64,000 nucleotides of DNA from Romeriopsis sp046049545 (GTDB lineage Bacteria > Cyanobacteriota > Cyanobacteriia > Leptolyngbyales > Leptolyngbyaceae). Below the pieces are notes generated by a model. The model had not been told where the DNA came from and did not search any database. It worked only from the letters and a program-made list of their open reading frames with translations. The stretch is from NCBI GenBank assembly GCA_046049545.1, contig JBJORF010000008.1:1-64000 (forward strand), given 5' to 3'. Made by a program: the position numbers and the translations under genes. Shown in pieces: positions 25,844 to 33,616 of this stretch (position 1 is the first letter of the stretch; the number at the start of each line of letters is the position of its first letter).

Positions 25844-26845
25844 CTAAGCGGGCAACACCTGAAAATGCCCCATGCAGCCCCGATCGGCGATCTCGTCCTG
25901 ATGGGGATGGAACATATACATACCAGGATGTTTGTAGGTGAATTCGAGCATGTGGCGTTCGGCGATGCCGAGGGTGATCACATCGGTGGCTTCCCTGGGT
26001 GTAAGTGTATGGCCCGTGGGATAGACGGAAAAGAGGTTGCCATGGATGTGGAAGGTAATCGCATGGTCAAATTCGATCATGTTTAGCAAATAAACCCGCA
26101 CTAATTGATTTTGGTAGATCTGGATCGGTCGATCGCGGTAGAAGTTGGGGATGCCGTTGAAGGCGTAGAGGTCATTTTTGCCGCGTTGTTTGAGGTCGTA
26201 GCCACCCATGATCAGGACTAATTCATCGGCAGGTGGTCGGCCTTCCGGGGGATCGACGATCAGTAAGCCCGAAAGTCCTTTGCTGATGTGGTGGGCAACG
26301 GGGGCGATGTGGCAGTGGTAGGGGAACAGACCATACTGCTCAACATCGAATTCATAGACAAAGGTTTTACCCCGTCGCACGGGTTTGATACCGTCCATGT
26401 CGGCGGGATGAACGCCATGGAAGTGGAGGCTGTGGGAGGTGGCATCAGCATTGTGGAAGATCACGCGACAGCGATCGCCCATCTTCGCCCGGAAGGTTGG
26501 CCCCGGCAGGCGATTGTTCAATGTCCAAGTGACGTAGCTGACAGCGGCATTGAGCTGGACGGGCATGCTGTTCGCGGTGACTTCGAACTGACGAATCGAT
26601 CGACCATCTTCCGTAATCATCTGCCCCCAGTCAAATGCCCGCAGCACTTGCATCGGATCGTAGGGGTAGGGGGTATCCTCGGTTGGGGGTTTGGGAATGC
26701 GGATGGTTGTCGTGGCGGCGTTGGTTGGCGATCGCGGCCAAGTGCGATAGAGGAGTCCGGCCCCGCCGATCGCGCTCAATGCTGCTCCACCTTGCAGCAA
26801 CAGTTGACGACGGGATCGGGAACGGGGCGTGCGATCAGTGTTCAT
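25844..26845 (-). CDS. Tat-exported two-domain multicopper oxidase
   Basis: This 333-residue protein starts with a Tat-type signal (RSRSRRQLLLQGGAALSAIG). It has two cupredoxin domains. Copper motifs are HSLHFHGVHPADMDG near residue 135, FPYHCHIAPVAHHISKGLSG near residue 172, AITFHIHGNLFSVYP near residue 263 and MYMFHPHQDEIADRGCMGHF near residue 307. The HCH in domain 1 supplies the likely type 1 cysteine, with leucine in the usual axial methionine place; the second-domain motif reads HPH, so no second type 1 site is expected. I choose ATG 26845 because the Tat motif follows directly. Confidence 0.87.
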   Translation of the reverse strand: MNTDRTPRSRSRRQLLLQGGAALSAIGGAGLLYRTWPRSPTNAATTTIRIPKPPTEDTPYPYDPMQVLRAFDWGQMITEDGRSIRQFEVTANSMPVQLNAAVSYVTWTLNNRLPGPTFRAKMGDRCRVIFHNADATSHSLHFHGVHPADMDGIKPVRRGKTFVYEFDVEQYGLFPYHCHIAPVAHHISKGLSGLLIVDPPEGRPPADELVLIMGGYDLKQRGKNDLYAFNGIPNFYRDRPIQIYQNQLVRVYLLNMIEFDHAITFHIHGNLFSVYPTGHTLTPREATDVITLGIAERHMLEFTYKHPGMYMFHPHQDEIADRGCMGHFQVLPA

Positions 26846-26941
26846 GTGCCAGCAAACTATCCTAATAACTGAAGAATAATTATTGCAATTAATTCCTAAT
26901 CTGTCATCAATGGTGTGAACTTTCTGAACGTCTTGCGCTTC

Positions 26942-26975
26942 TGTGGCCATGATGCAGTTGTGGCCATGATGCAGT
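26942..26975 (+). repeat. 17-bp tandem duplication
   Basis: TGTGGCCATGATGCAGT occurs twice in direct succession in the spacer upstream of the multicopper oxidase. It has no known role. Confidence 0.8.
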
Positions 26976-27031
26976 CACCGTTGTCTTGCGGTGGGCCTGG
27001 AGCCTCCCAAGCGATCACCCTTCGAGCTTCA

Positions 27032-27390
27032 ATGGGTGATCATTTGTCAACGTCGCTACAGCCAGGAAGAAATGAGTCAACTGGGGTCGGCAGCTCGATG
27101 AATCTGGCATCCGATCGCAAGTCGAAGCAGAAAATCATGGGAAAATTGTCGCGATCGACATTGCAACCAGAAACTTTGAGGTCGATGAAAGTCTTGTCGA
27201 TGCAACCAATCCCCCATGGCTGGGCATCAGGATGACGCTCAACTATGGGGGATTCGCATTGGTCATCGGGCCGTTGACCATGTTGGCGTGCGGAGTTTGA
27301 AGCAACAGCGATGATGCAAGGCTGCGTGAGCTTGCCGTTATTCTCATACAACTCCCTTTCTCTAATTATTTCAAGCCTTTCATCTTGCAC
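27032..27390 (+). pseudogene. Decayed copy of the small gene/aspartic protease pair
   Basis: The plus strand shows pieces of the protein encoded at 37953-38228: CQRRYSQEEMSQLGSAAR, then after a frameshift ESGIRSQVEAENHGKIVAID and NFEVDESLVDATN, then GIRIGHRAVDHVGVRSLK. Between the last two pieces, bases 27212-27250 are inverted relative to the intact copy. Immediately downstream, ATGATGCAAGGC and a frame reading RELAVILIQLP match the start of the partner aspartic protease before similarity ends. The locus is therefore a nonfunctional relic of the same two-gene unit as at 37.7-38.2 kb. Confidence 0.75.
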
Positions 27391-27530
27391 TGAGGATTGG
27401 CAATTCTATCTCCCCGCAATAAAATTAATTTATGATTTCTACAATGAAAGCCACATCACTGTCGGCGAGCGAAACGGGTATCTTAAACGAGAGAGTTCGC
27501 ATTTTTGTGTAAGTCAAGCTGAAAGTCCTG

Positions 27531-27908
27531 CTAGGAATGACTCGATTTTTGATTTACACAAAATTCTGAACAGCCTCTCTTAAACTGCTGTGGGTAATGA
27601 TTAATCCATATCTCAGGATAGCGGTAGGTAACACTAGAATCACCACTGTGCATACAATATTGCTTCTCGACAAAAGTCGTATCGGTAATTGAGACTTTCC
27701 ATTTGATATCAATACCGAGCCTAGAGTCAATAAACAACATACAAGTTTCATCGACTAATATTGCATATTTTCGGAATACTTGAGAAAAAGCGAGCAAGAC
27801 CGAAAAAAGCGAAGCCAAGTCATACGAAAATGATGCCAGCGATTCAAATACGTACATCGACTTAGAACAGATCGCCAAAATCAATACAACGGCAAAAATA
27901 AACGGCAA
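27531..27908 (-). CDS. Hypothetical protein with N-terminal membrane segment
   Basis: A 125-codon frame in an AT-rich stretch encodes a hydrophobic N-terminus (FIFAVVLILAICSKSMYVFE) and a hydrophilic C-terminal part with no recognised domain. The composition differs from that of surrounding core genes, which fits acquired or decaying DNA next to a pseudogene. No neighbour suggests a role, and it may not be coding. Confidence 0.35.
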   Translation of the reverse strand: MPFIFAVVLILAICSKSMYVFESLASFSYDLASLFSVLLAFSQVFRKYAILVDETCMLFIDSRLGIDIKWKVSITDTTFVEKQYCMHSGDSSVTYRYPEIWINHYPQQFKRGCSEFCVNQKSSHS

Positions 27909-28270
27909 GAAAAATCCAATGCCGTCAAAGCCTTACATTGAAATATAATTCAAGCCTGTTATCCTGAACAACAATATGAGTAGATTTATTTAAGTTAATT
28001 TGATTCATTCTCCATAAACTTGGTTTTCAAAATTAGTCAGCTTCATCGAGAGTAAAATAAAAGAGATTCGGTGGCTTCAAAGGCCATAGACGGATTTAAC
28101 GATTCTTGGGCACTGTTGTATGAAAGGAAATCTGCGGATGAGCTGCTGTGCGGATATTTTAAGTACTACCAAAAACTGGAGTCACAGGCTCCCTCCAGAA
28201 TCTGCGATCAAAACCCACCTAAACCGCTTCCAATCGGTTAAATTGGGGTAGTGCAATCCTCTACCCCTCA
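27909..28270. other. AT-rich spacer without recognised genes
   Basis: About 360 AT-rich bases lie between a doubtful small gene and the FAD oxidoreductase. Only short, interrupted frames occur on both strands. The promoter of the oxidoreductase must lie near its right end. I recognise no repeat or RNA gene. Confidence 0.5.
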
Positions 28271-29635
28271 TTGGCGTTTCCTATGGCTTCGATCGACTGG
28301 CCAGCATTTATCCAATCTCTGGGCAACATCCCCATCATCGATCAGCCCAGCCAAGTCCAGCGCCTCTCCCAGGATTACTATCACTTCAGCCCCATCCTCA
28401 AAGAGTTACTCGACCAAAAGCAAGCCAAGTTAATCGTCCAGCCGCCTGATGAAGCAGCAGTCATGCGCGTCGTCGCCGCCTGCGTCAAACAAAACATTCC
28501 CTTGACCGTCCGGGGCAGTGGCACAGGTAACTACGGCCAGTGCATCCCCCTACAAGGGGGAATCGTCCTCGATATGTCCCTGATGAATCGCATCGAATGG
28601 TTCGCGCCGGGGGTGGCAGCAGTACAGCCAGGGGCCAAACTCGTGGACATCGACAAAGCCACAAGGCCCAGCGGCTGGGAAATCCGCATGGCCCCTTCAA
28701 CCTACCGCACGGCAACGATCGGCGGCTTCATCGGCGGCGGTAGCGGCGGCATTGGCTCGATTACCTATGGGCAACTGCGCGATCGGGGTAACCTCCGGGC
28801 ACTCCGCATCGTCACTATGGAAGAAAGTCCCCAGGTGATTGAACTGCGGGGGGACGATGTGTATCAAGTGGCTCACGCCTACGGCACCAATGGCATTATT
28901 ACCGAACTGGAAATCCCTCTGGGTCCCGCCTGCGCCTGGGCCGAAGTGGCGGTCACCTTTGATCACTTCATGGCAGCGGCGCGATTTGGGCAAGCATTAG
29001 GCGATGCCGATGGCATTGTGAAAAAGTTGGTTACTGTGTTTGCTGCACCGATTCCCGATTATTTTGCAGCATTCCAAAATACGCTTCCCAAAGGTTCCCA
29101 TTCAGCATTTCTAATGGTGTGGGAAGAGTCGTTGGCGGCGCTGCATGATTTGGTCGATGAATTTCAAGGCACGATCGTTTACGAAAAGTCCGCCGCCGAA
29201 GCCAGCCGGGGCTTGTCCATTGCCGAATACACCTGGAATCACACGACACTCCACGCCCGATCGGTTGACCCGAATTTAACTTACTTACAAACGCTCTTTC
29301 CCGGCGATCATGATCTGAAATTAGTCGAGCATATGTATCGGCATTTTGGCGATGAAGTGATGATGCATTTAGAATTTTTGCGAGTGAATGGCCGCGCAAC
29401 GCCAGGGGCTTTGCAATTGGTGCGGTATACCACGCCCGATCGATTGCATGAAATCATTCGCTATCACGAATCCCAAGGCGCAATTATTTTCAACCCCCAC
29501 ACTTATTTAATTGAAGATGGCGGAATGAAGCAAGTCGATATGGCGCAGCTACGATTTAAAGAAAAAGTCGATCCCCACGGGTTGATGAATCCCGGCAAAA
29601 TGCGCGCCTGGAATGAGCGCTGGAGCGAGGGTTGA
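28271..29635 (+). CDS. FAD-binding oxidoreductase (GlcD/PCMH type)
   Basis: The 454-residue protein has the PCMH/BBE-type FAD fold. The FAD-binding segments are LTVRGSGTGNYGQCIPLQGG near residue 77 and TIGGFIGGGSGGIGSITYGQ near residue 148. The C-terminal end reads EKVDPHGLMNPGKMRAW, typical of glycolate-oxidase-like and D-lactate-dehydrogenase-like proteins (linker KxDPxGxxNPGK). The substrate cannot be assigned. The start could be ATG 28271 or 28283. It stands alone, with a small overlapping gene pair downstream on the other strand. Confidence 0.9.
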   Translation: MAFPMASIDWPAFIQSLGNIPIIDQPSQVQRLSQDYYHFSPILKELLDQKQAKLIVQPPDEAAVMRVVAACVKQNIPLTVRGSGTGNYGQCIPLQGGIVLDMSLMNRIEWFAPGVAAVQPGAKLVDIDKATRPSGWEIRMAPSTYRTATIGGFIGGGSGGIGSITYGQLRDRGNLRALRIVTMEESPQVIELRGDDVYQVAHAYGTNGIITELEIPLGPACAWAEVAVTFDHFMAAARFGQALGDADGIVKKLVTVFAAPIPDYFAAFQNTLPKGSHSAFLMVWEESLAALHDLVDEFQGTIVYEKSAAEASRGLSIAEYTWNHTTLHARSVDPNLTYLQTLFPGDHDLKLVEHMYRHFGDEVMMHLEFLRVNGRATPGALQLVRYTTPDRLHEIIRYHESQGAIIFNPHTYLIEDGGMKQVDMAQLRFKEKVDPHGLMNPGKMRAWNERWSEG

Positions 29636-29758
29636 AGCTCCTAGTTTTATATTGTAATACCAAATGGCCCTGTTCAGCGATGACGGGTAGCTCTCGCAAT
29701 ACCTGAAATCCCTGCCCATCCGCTGCGACAAGATTGTTATGCAAACGCAATCGACGAC

Positions 29759-30031
29759 TTACGAGAACTCCGCTTCTGATAAACGGCCTTCGAGCGGTTC
29801 ATATTCGTCCTCAAGTAACCAAAACTGGGCTTGGTCATAGCTATCACATTGCTTAATCAATTTGTACTGCTCGGCTGGATCAAGAATCTGACAATACCCT
29901 GTCTCATCACCCAAGAGCATCAGCAAGTAGGGAGGCGACTGCATGGGGTCAACCCAAACTTCCAGAAAGTTCCAGCTATTCTTCGCTGGGTCGAGTACGG
30001 GGGACGGGATGGTATTGGTCGTCTGCATCAA
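29759..30031 (-). CDS. Small acidic protein, candidate immunity/partner of DUF6972-like gene
   Basis: This 90-residue acidic protein reads like a small folded domain (FLEVWVDPMQSPPYLLMLLG, then YDQAQFWLLEDEYEPLEGRL). I do not recognise a family. It overlaps the preceding minus-strand gene by 56 bases, which strongly suggests co-translation. Small, acidic and downstream of a possible toxin-like domain, it would fit an immunity or antitoxin role, but that is inference from arrangement only. Confidence 0.65.
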   Translation of the reverse strand: MMQTTNTIPSPVLDPAKNSWNFLEVWVDPMQSPPYLLMLLGDETGYCQILDPAEQYKLIKQCDSYDQAQFWLLEDEYEPLEGRLSEAEFS

Positions 30032-30314
30032 TCTTTACCTCGCCATAGAACAGAGGGAGCGTCGAGCCATCAGGATCAATACGGACACCGATCGACTCAG
30101 TGAATATCAATCCATAACGATCGTAGCCTCTAGCAAAACCTGTATGGATACCTCCTCCTATGATAGCTTGTGCGACTTGAAAGAGGGTCTCTTCATCGTT
30201 GAATATATGGGCTGAACGCCCGCGTCGCAGGAGGCGATTGCTATGAGGTGTGTTCGGTAAGTGCTTAGCTAGATGCCGCCGATCGAGGGTGATTTCGCGA
30301 TCAATACCACTCAT
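29976..30314 (-). CDS. DUF6972-like protein
   Basis: This 112-residue protein contains LDRRHLAKHLPNTPHSNRLL, SAHIFNDEETLFQVAQAIIG, FARGYDRYGLIFTESIGVRI and LPLFYGEVKI, ending in PVPRTRPSEE. I recall such sequences as DUF6972-type domains found mainly in cyanobacteria. The spaced histidines with a following Arg-Tyr-Gly strand are reminiscent of small RNase-fold (BECR) toxins, but this is a weak structural guess. It overlaps the next gene by 56 bases. No signal peptide or secretion domain is present, so it may be a stand-alone or orphaned C-terminal module. Confidence 0.65.
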   Translation of the reverse strand: MSGIDREITLDRRHLAKHLPNTPHSNRLLRRGRSAHIFNDEETLFQVAQAIIGGGIHTGFARGYDRYGLIFTESIGVRIDPDGSTLPLFYGEVKIDADDQYHPVPRTRPSEE

Positions 30315-30380
30315 AGGTCTCAGAAAAGATTCATGGAGCGTAAATTATTCTGGCACAACGAGATATTTCTATTACGGTTG

Positions 30381-30644
30381 CTACTTGCTTCGATTCCATC
30401 TATCTAGCATAGTCGACATTCTCGAGTACTGGGACGGCAGGCCATGCGTCATCAAGACACTGTACAGTAGCAAAGGTGCTATGGCAGCTGTCGGTTTTTC
30501 TGATATTCCAACGAGTGCAATTGTTAAGATCATCGCTGAACTCAAAATGCATACTCCAGCAAATCGAATGCTGCTTGCAATGAGACTCAAATGGGTTTTC
30601 AAGTCATCATCACTTCTATCAACATTTACTTCGTCGTTGATCAT
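30381..30644 (-). CDS. Hypothetical two-helix membrane protein
   Basis: An 87-residue frame encodes an acidic start (MINDEVNVDRSDDDLKTHLS) followed by two likely membrane helices (FAGVCILSSAMILTIALVGI and AAIAPLLLYSVLMTHGL). No family was recognised. It lies in an AT-richer accessory stretch upstream of the DUF6972-like pair on the same strand, 66 bases away. Coding is plausible but unproven. Confidence 0.4.
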   Translation of the reverse strand: MINDEVNVDRSDDDLKTHLSLIASSIRFAGVCILSSAMILTIALVGISEKPTAAIAPLLLYSVLMTHGLPSQYSRMSTMLDRWNRSK

Positions 30645-30824
30645 CCTATGAACCTAGTAGATAGCTAATTCATTCCAGCTCTGCGGCATAAGGATTAATG
30701 AGCGTAAACTTTCTGCATATATGTTGTCCATTGTACCGATCGCTCCCTCATCCCCACTCAATCCTTCAGCAATAATTCACGATCAAAGGATTTGACGGTT
30801 TAGAAGCCAGATGAATCATGCAAC

Positions 30825-30858
30825 AAAAAACCGCACCCAGAATCCCAGGTACGGTTTC
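30825..30858 (-). terminator. Terminator after rplL
   Basis: On the minus strand, AAACCGTACCTGGG-ATT-CTGGGTGCGG followed by TTTTTTG forms a stem with a short internal mismatch and a U-run, 58 bases after the rplL stop. It ends the rplJ-rplL transcript. Confidence 0.8.
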
Positions 30859-30915
30859 TAAAAGACTTGTTCGCAGTCGCTTCACCCCGCAAGCGGCGCA
30901 AAGCGACAAACCGAA

Positions 30916-31296
30916 TTACTTGATTGCGACAACGCCGCCAGCTTCTTCGACCTTCTTCTTGATCTCTTCGCACTCAGCCTTCGCTGCGCCTTCTTTGATT
31001 GCCTTCGGAGCCGCTTCCACGAGATCCTTGGCTTCCTTCAGACCCAAGCCAGTGATTTCACGCACGACTTTCAAGACGGCGATCTTCTTGTCTGCCGGAA
31101 CCGATTCCAAGACTGCATCAAATTCAGTCTTCTCTTCAACCGCTTCAGCAGCGGCACCACCACCGCCCATCATCATGACGGGAGCAGCGGCGGCGGCGGT
31201 CACGTCGAAGGTTTCTTCGATGCCTTTCTTCAACTCGACCAACTCAAGGGCGGTCAAGCCTTTCATTTTTTCGATAATATCTGCAACTGCGGACAT
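30916..31296 (-). CDS. rplL: Ribosomal protein bL12 (L7/L12)
   Basis: The 126-residue protein has the N-terminal dimerisation domain (MKGLTALELVELKKGIEETF), an Ala/Gly-rich hinge (about 35-55) and the C-terminal factor-binding domain with EKTEFDAVLESVPADKKIAV and VREITGLGLKEAKDLVEAAP. It forms the ribosomal stalk with L10. GGAG lies eight bases before the start. It is the last gene of the secE-nusG-rplK-rplA-rplJ-rplL run. Confidence 0.98.
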   Translation of the reverse strand: MSAVADIIEKMKGLTALELVELKKGIEETFDVTAAAAAPVMMMGGGGAAAEAVEEKTEFDAVLESVPADKKIAVLKVVREITGLGLKEAKDLVEAAPKAIKEGAAKAECEEIKKKVEEAGGVVAIK

Positions 31297-31412
31297 GGGA
31301 TTGTCTCCTTGAATGTGTACTTAATTGCGGCAAATCCATTCAGACTGCCTGCCAAAAATTTGAATCCAACTCGCTCCCCTAGGACACTTAGCCCTAAGCG
31401 GCTTGCTTGGCC

Positions 31413-31940
31413 CTAAGCGGCTTGCTTGTCGGCCACGGCTTGAACCGCACGGGCCACGCCGGTTGGGATTTCGCAGACCAATGTGGCAATGTTCGAGACA
31501 ATGCTGTTGGTCGCACCAGCGATTTGAGCGTATAGCTGCTCCTTCGACGGCAGATCAGCGATCGCCTTAATGTCGTTTTGGCTCAGCAATTTGCCTTCCA
31601 TCACGCCGCCGATGACTTCCGTTTTCTTCGTGGCTTTCTGGAAATCTTGGTAGGCTTTAACCGCCGCACCAACATCGTCCTTAGCCATGATGAAAGCAGT
31701 CGTATCGCTGAGCAGAGATTCGAGGGGACTCCAATTTTCGTCGCCCGCGATCGCCTTACCCATCAACGTGTTCTTGGTGACAGTGCAAGTTGCACCGCTC
31801 GCCCGCAAACGTGTCCGCAGGTCGCCGATTTCCTTCACGGTTAAACCGCGATAGTTAATCACAACTGCCAAAGAAGCATCGCTTAACGTCTCTTTCAGAC
31901 CCGCCACGATTGCCTGCTTGTTTTCCAGCGTTCTACCCAT
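31413..31940 (-). CDS. rplJ: Ribosomal protein uL10
   Basis: The 175-residue protein is the base of the L7/L12 stalk. It starts GRTLENKQAIVAGLKETLSD and contains VINYRGLTVKEIGDLRTRLR and NTLMGKAIAG, as in other L10 proteins; the C-terminal helix that binds L12 dimers follows residue 130. It is preceded by an unusually long Shine-Dalgarno sequence and a terminator-like hairpin, both expected places for autogenous control of rplJ-rplL. Confidence 0.97.
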   Translation of the reverse strand: MGRTLENKQAIVAGLKETLSDASLAVVINYRGLTVKEIGDLRTRLRASGATCTVTKNTLMGKAIAGDENWSPLESLLSDTTAFIMAKDDVGAAVKAYQDFQKATKKTEVIGGVMEGKLLSQNDIKAIADLPSKEQLYAQIAGATNSIVSNIATLVCEIPTGVARAVQAVADKQAA

Positions 31941-31942
31941 TC

Positions 31943-31953
31943 GATCACCTCCT
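31943..31953 (-). promoter_or_regulatory. Extended Shine-Dalgarno of rplJ
   Basis: On the minus strand AGGAGGTGATC precedes the rplJ ATG. It complements eleven consecutive bases of the usual 16S rRNA 3' end, far more than at neighbouring genes. This predicts very strong initiation and fixes the start codon at 31940. Confidence 0.85.
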
Positions 31954-32025
31954 GGTCGGGTAATTAACGTTGAAACCTTAACCGTCGATCGCCCGCAAAC
32001 AGTATCGAATCCGGTAATGGGTGGC

Positions 32026-32066
32026 TAAAAAATAACTCAACCCCGGCTTCGCCGCCGAGGTTGAGT
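32026..32066 (-). terminator. Attenuator-like hairpin in the rplA-rplJ spacer
   Basis: On the minus strand, ACTCAACCTCGGCGGC...GCCGGGGTTGAGT forms a strong GC-rich stem directly followed by a U-rich run (TATTTTTTAG). It lies in the 340-base spacer between rplA and rplJ, where cyanobacteria and other bacteria often place partial terminators or L10-binding leaders. Apart from this hairpin and the rplJ ribosome binding site, I see nothing further in 31954-32280. Confidence 0.75.
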
Positions 32067-32280
32067 CCAAACCAGTTCGTACTCGCAAGCACGCTTTGGT
32101 TAATTCACTCAAACCTCGGTGGGATTTACATCTGATTAACTCCAAAGAATTAATGCAGTTACCTACTGTCTGCGGTTTGCTAATTCAGTTGTGAAACTGG
32201 ATGATTGACGATCGACAAATTCTCCTAAAGGGCATACAAATAACCCAGTTGTTCAAGGGCCATAAAAAGTGAAAGCGCAA

Positions 32281-32991
32281 TTAGGCTTCAATTTTCATGT
32301 CGCGCAGGGTGTTAATGTCCACTTCAATCGCTGGCCCCATGGTCGCGGAGATGAACATTGTGCGCCAGTAACGCCCCTTAGCCCCGGTCGGACGATTCCG
32401 ATCGATGGTTTCTTGCAACGCCTTGAGGTTAGCCAATAAGTCCTCAGCCGAGAACGATGCCTTCCCAAACAAAACGTGTGCAATCCCAGTTCGGTCGGCT
32501 CGGAATTCCAGCTTACCCGCTTTGAACTCCGCGATCGCCTGCGCGAGGTCGTTCGTCACTGTACCACCTTTCGGGGACGGCATCAAGCCACGAGGACCCA
32601 AAACCTTACCCAATTTGGCGACCTTCGGCATGATGTCCGGCGTTGCAATCAGCAAATCAAAGTCGCCCCGACCCTTAAAGATCTCATCGATCAGTTCTTC
32701 CGAACCGGCAATGTCAGCACCAGCGGCCATTGCTTCAGAAACTTTTTCACCGCGCCCCACGACGGCGATCCGGATCGTTTGACCCGTGCCCTTCGGTAGC
32801 GCCACGGTCGTCCGCAATTGCTGATCGGTGTACTTCGGATCAATCCCAAGGCGAATGTGGACTTCAGCCGTCTCTTCAAATTTCGCCGTTGCGGTTTCCT
32901 TCAGTAGATTAATCGCTTCCATCGGCTCGTAGGGCCGCTCTTCCACCTTAGCTTGCAACTCACGCAAGCGCTTCGACACTTTCTTAGCCAT
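32281..32991 (-). CDS. rplA: Ribosomal protein uL1
   Basis: The 236-residue protein has the L1 signature in DFDLLIATPDIMPKVAKLGK followed by VLGPRGLMPSPKGGTVT near residues 110-145, and the N-terminal KKVSKRLRELQAKVEERPYE. L1 binds 23S rRNA at the E-site stalk and often represses its own operon. GGAG precedes the start. It follows rplK by 129 bases and precedes the attenuator-like spacer. Confidence 0.98.
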   Translation of the reverse strand: MAKKVSKRLRELQAKVEERPYEPMEAINLLKETATAKFEETAEVHIRLGIDPKYTDQQLRTTVALPKGTGQTIRIAVVGRGEKVSEAMAAGADIAGSEELIDEIFKGRGDFDLLIATPDIMPKVAKLGKVLGPRGLMPSPKGGTVTNDLAQAIAEFKAGKLEFRADRTGIAHVLFGKASFSAEDLLANLKALQETIDRNRPTGAKGRYWRTMFISATMGPAIEVDINTLRDMKIEA

Positions 32992-33120
32992 TTGATTTAA
33001 CTCCTGGGGTCATGGCGAAACAGCTCAGTCTCTGCCCCGAATGTTGTTTACAGGTTGTGGATGACGACAAACGCTGACTGGAGCGATCGCTTAGTCAGCA
33101 AATGCCCACGCGGCAAATGC

Positions 33121-33546
33121 TTAGTCAGCGATGGTAACGCCCATGTTCTTGGCGGTACCTTCAATAATCCGCATCGCCATTTCAATGTCGTTGGCATTGA
33201 GGTCAGGCATTTTGGTCTTGGCGATCTCTTCGAGTTGCGCTTTGGTGATCGAACCGACTTTCTCCTTTTTCGGATTACCCGAACCCGACTGGATTCCAGC
33301 GGCCTTGGCAATCAGCTTAGAAGCGGGCGGGGTTTTGAGCACAAAGGTGAAACTGCGATCTTCAAAGACCGAAATTTCCACCGGAATCACCATGCCGCTT
33401 TGGTCAGCGGTACGGGCATTGTATTCCTTGCAGAACATCATGATGTTCACACCATGCTGACCCAGGGCTGGGCCAACGGGGGGCGCGGGGTTTGCTTTCC
33501 CAGCGTCCAGTGCGAGTTTAATAATCGCTACTACTTTCTTAGCCAT
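33121..33546 (-). CDS. rplK: Ribosomal protein uL11
   Basis: The 141-residue protein begins MAKKVVAIIKLALDAGKANP followed by APPVGPALGQHGVNIMMF, the hallmark of L11, which binds the GTPase-associated centre of 23S rRNA. The C-terminal domain includes GSITKAQLEEIAKTKMPDLN. Its length is normal. It lies 70 bases after nusG. Confidence 0.98.
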   Translation of the reverse strand: MAKKVVAIIKLALDAGKANPAPPVGPALGQHGVNIMMFCKEYNARTADQSGMVIPVEISVFEDRSFTFVLKTPPASKLIAKAAGIQSGSGNPKKEKVGSITKAQLEEIAKTKMPDLNANDIEMAMRIIEGTAKNMGVTIAD

Positions 33547-33616
33547 CGATCGCTACTTTTCCTTAGTTAGACGAAGTTGATCTGAGCGCCCGCAAACCGG
33601 ATCGCCCGACCAACGA

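Noticed and set aside
27040..27390. Minus-strand 116-codon frame containing HPDAQPWG
   Set aside because: It is the antisense of the decayed small gene; the one protein-like stretch appears only because 27212-27250 is inverted.
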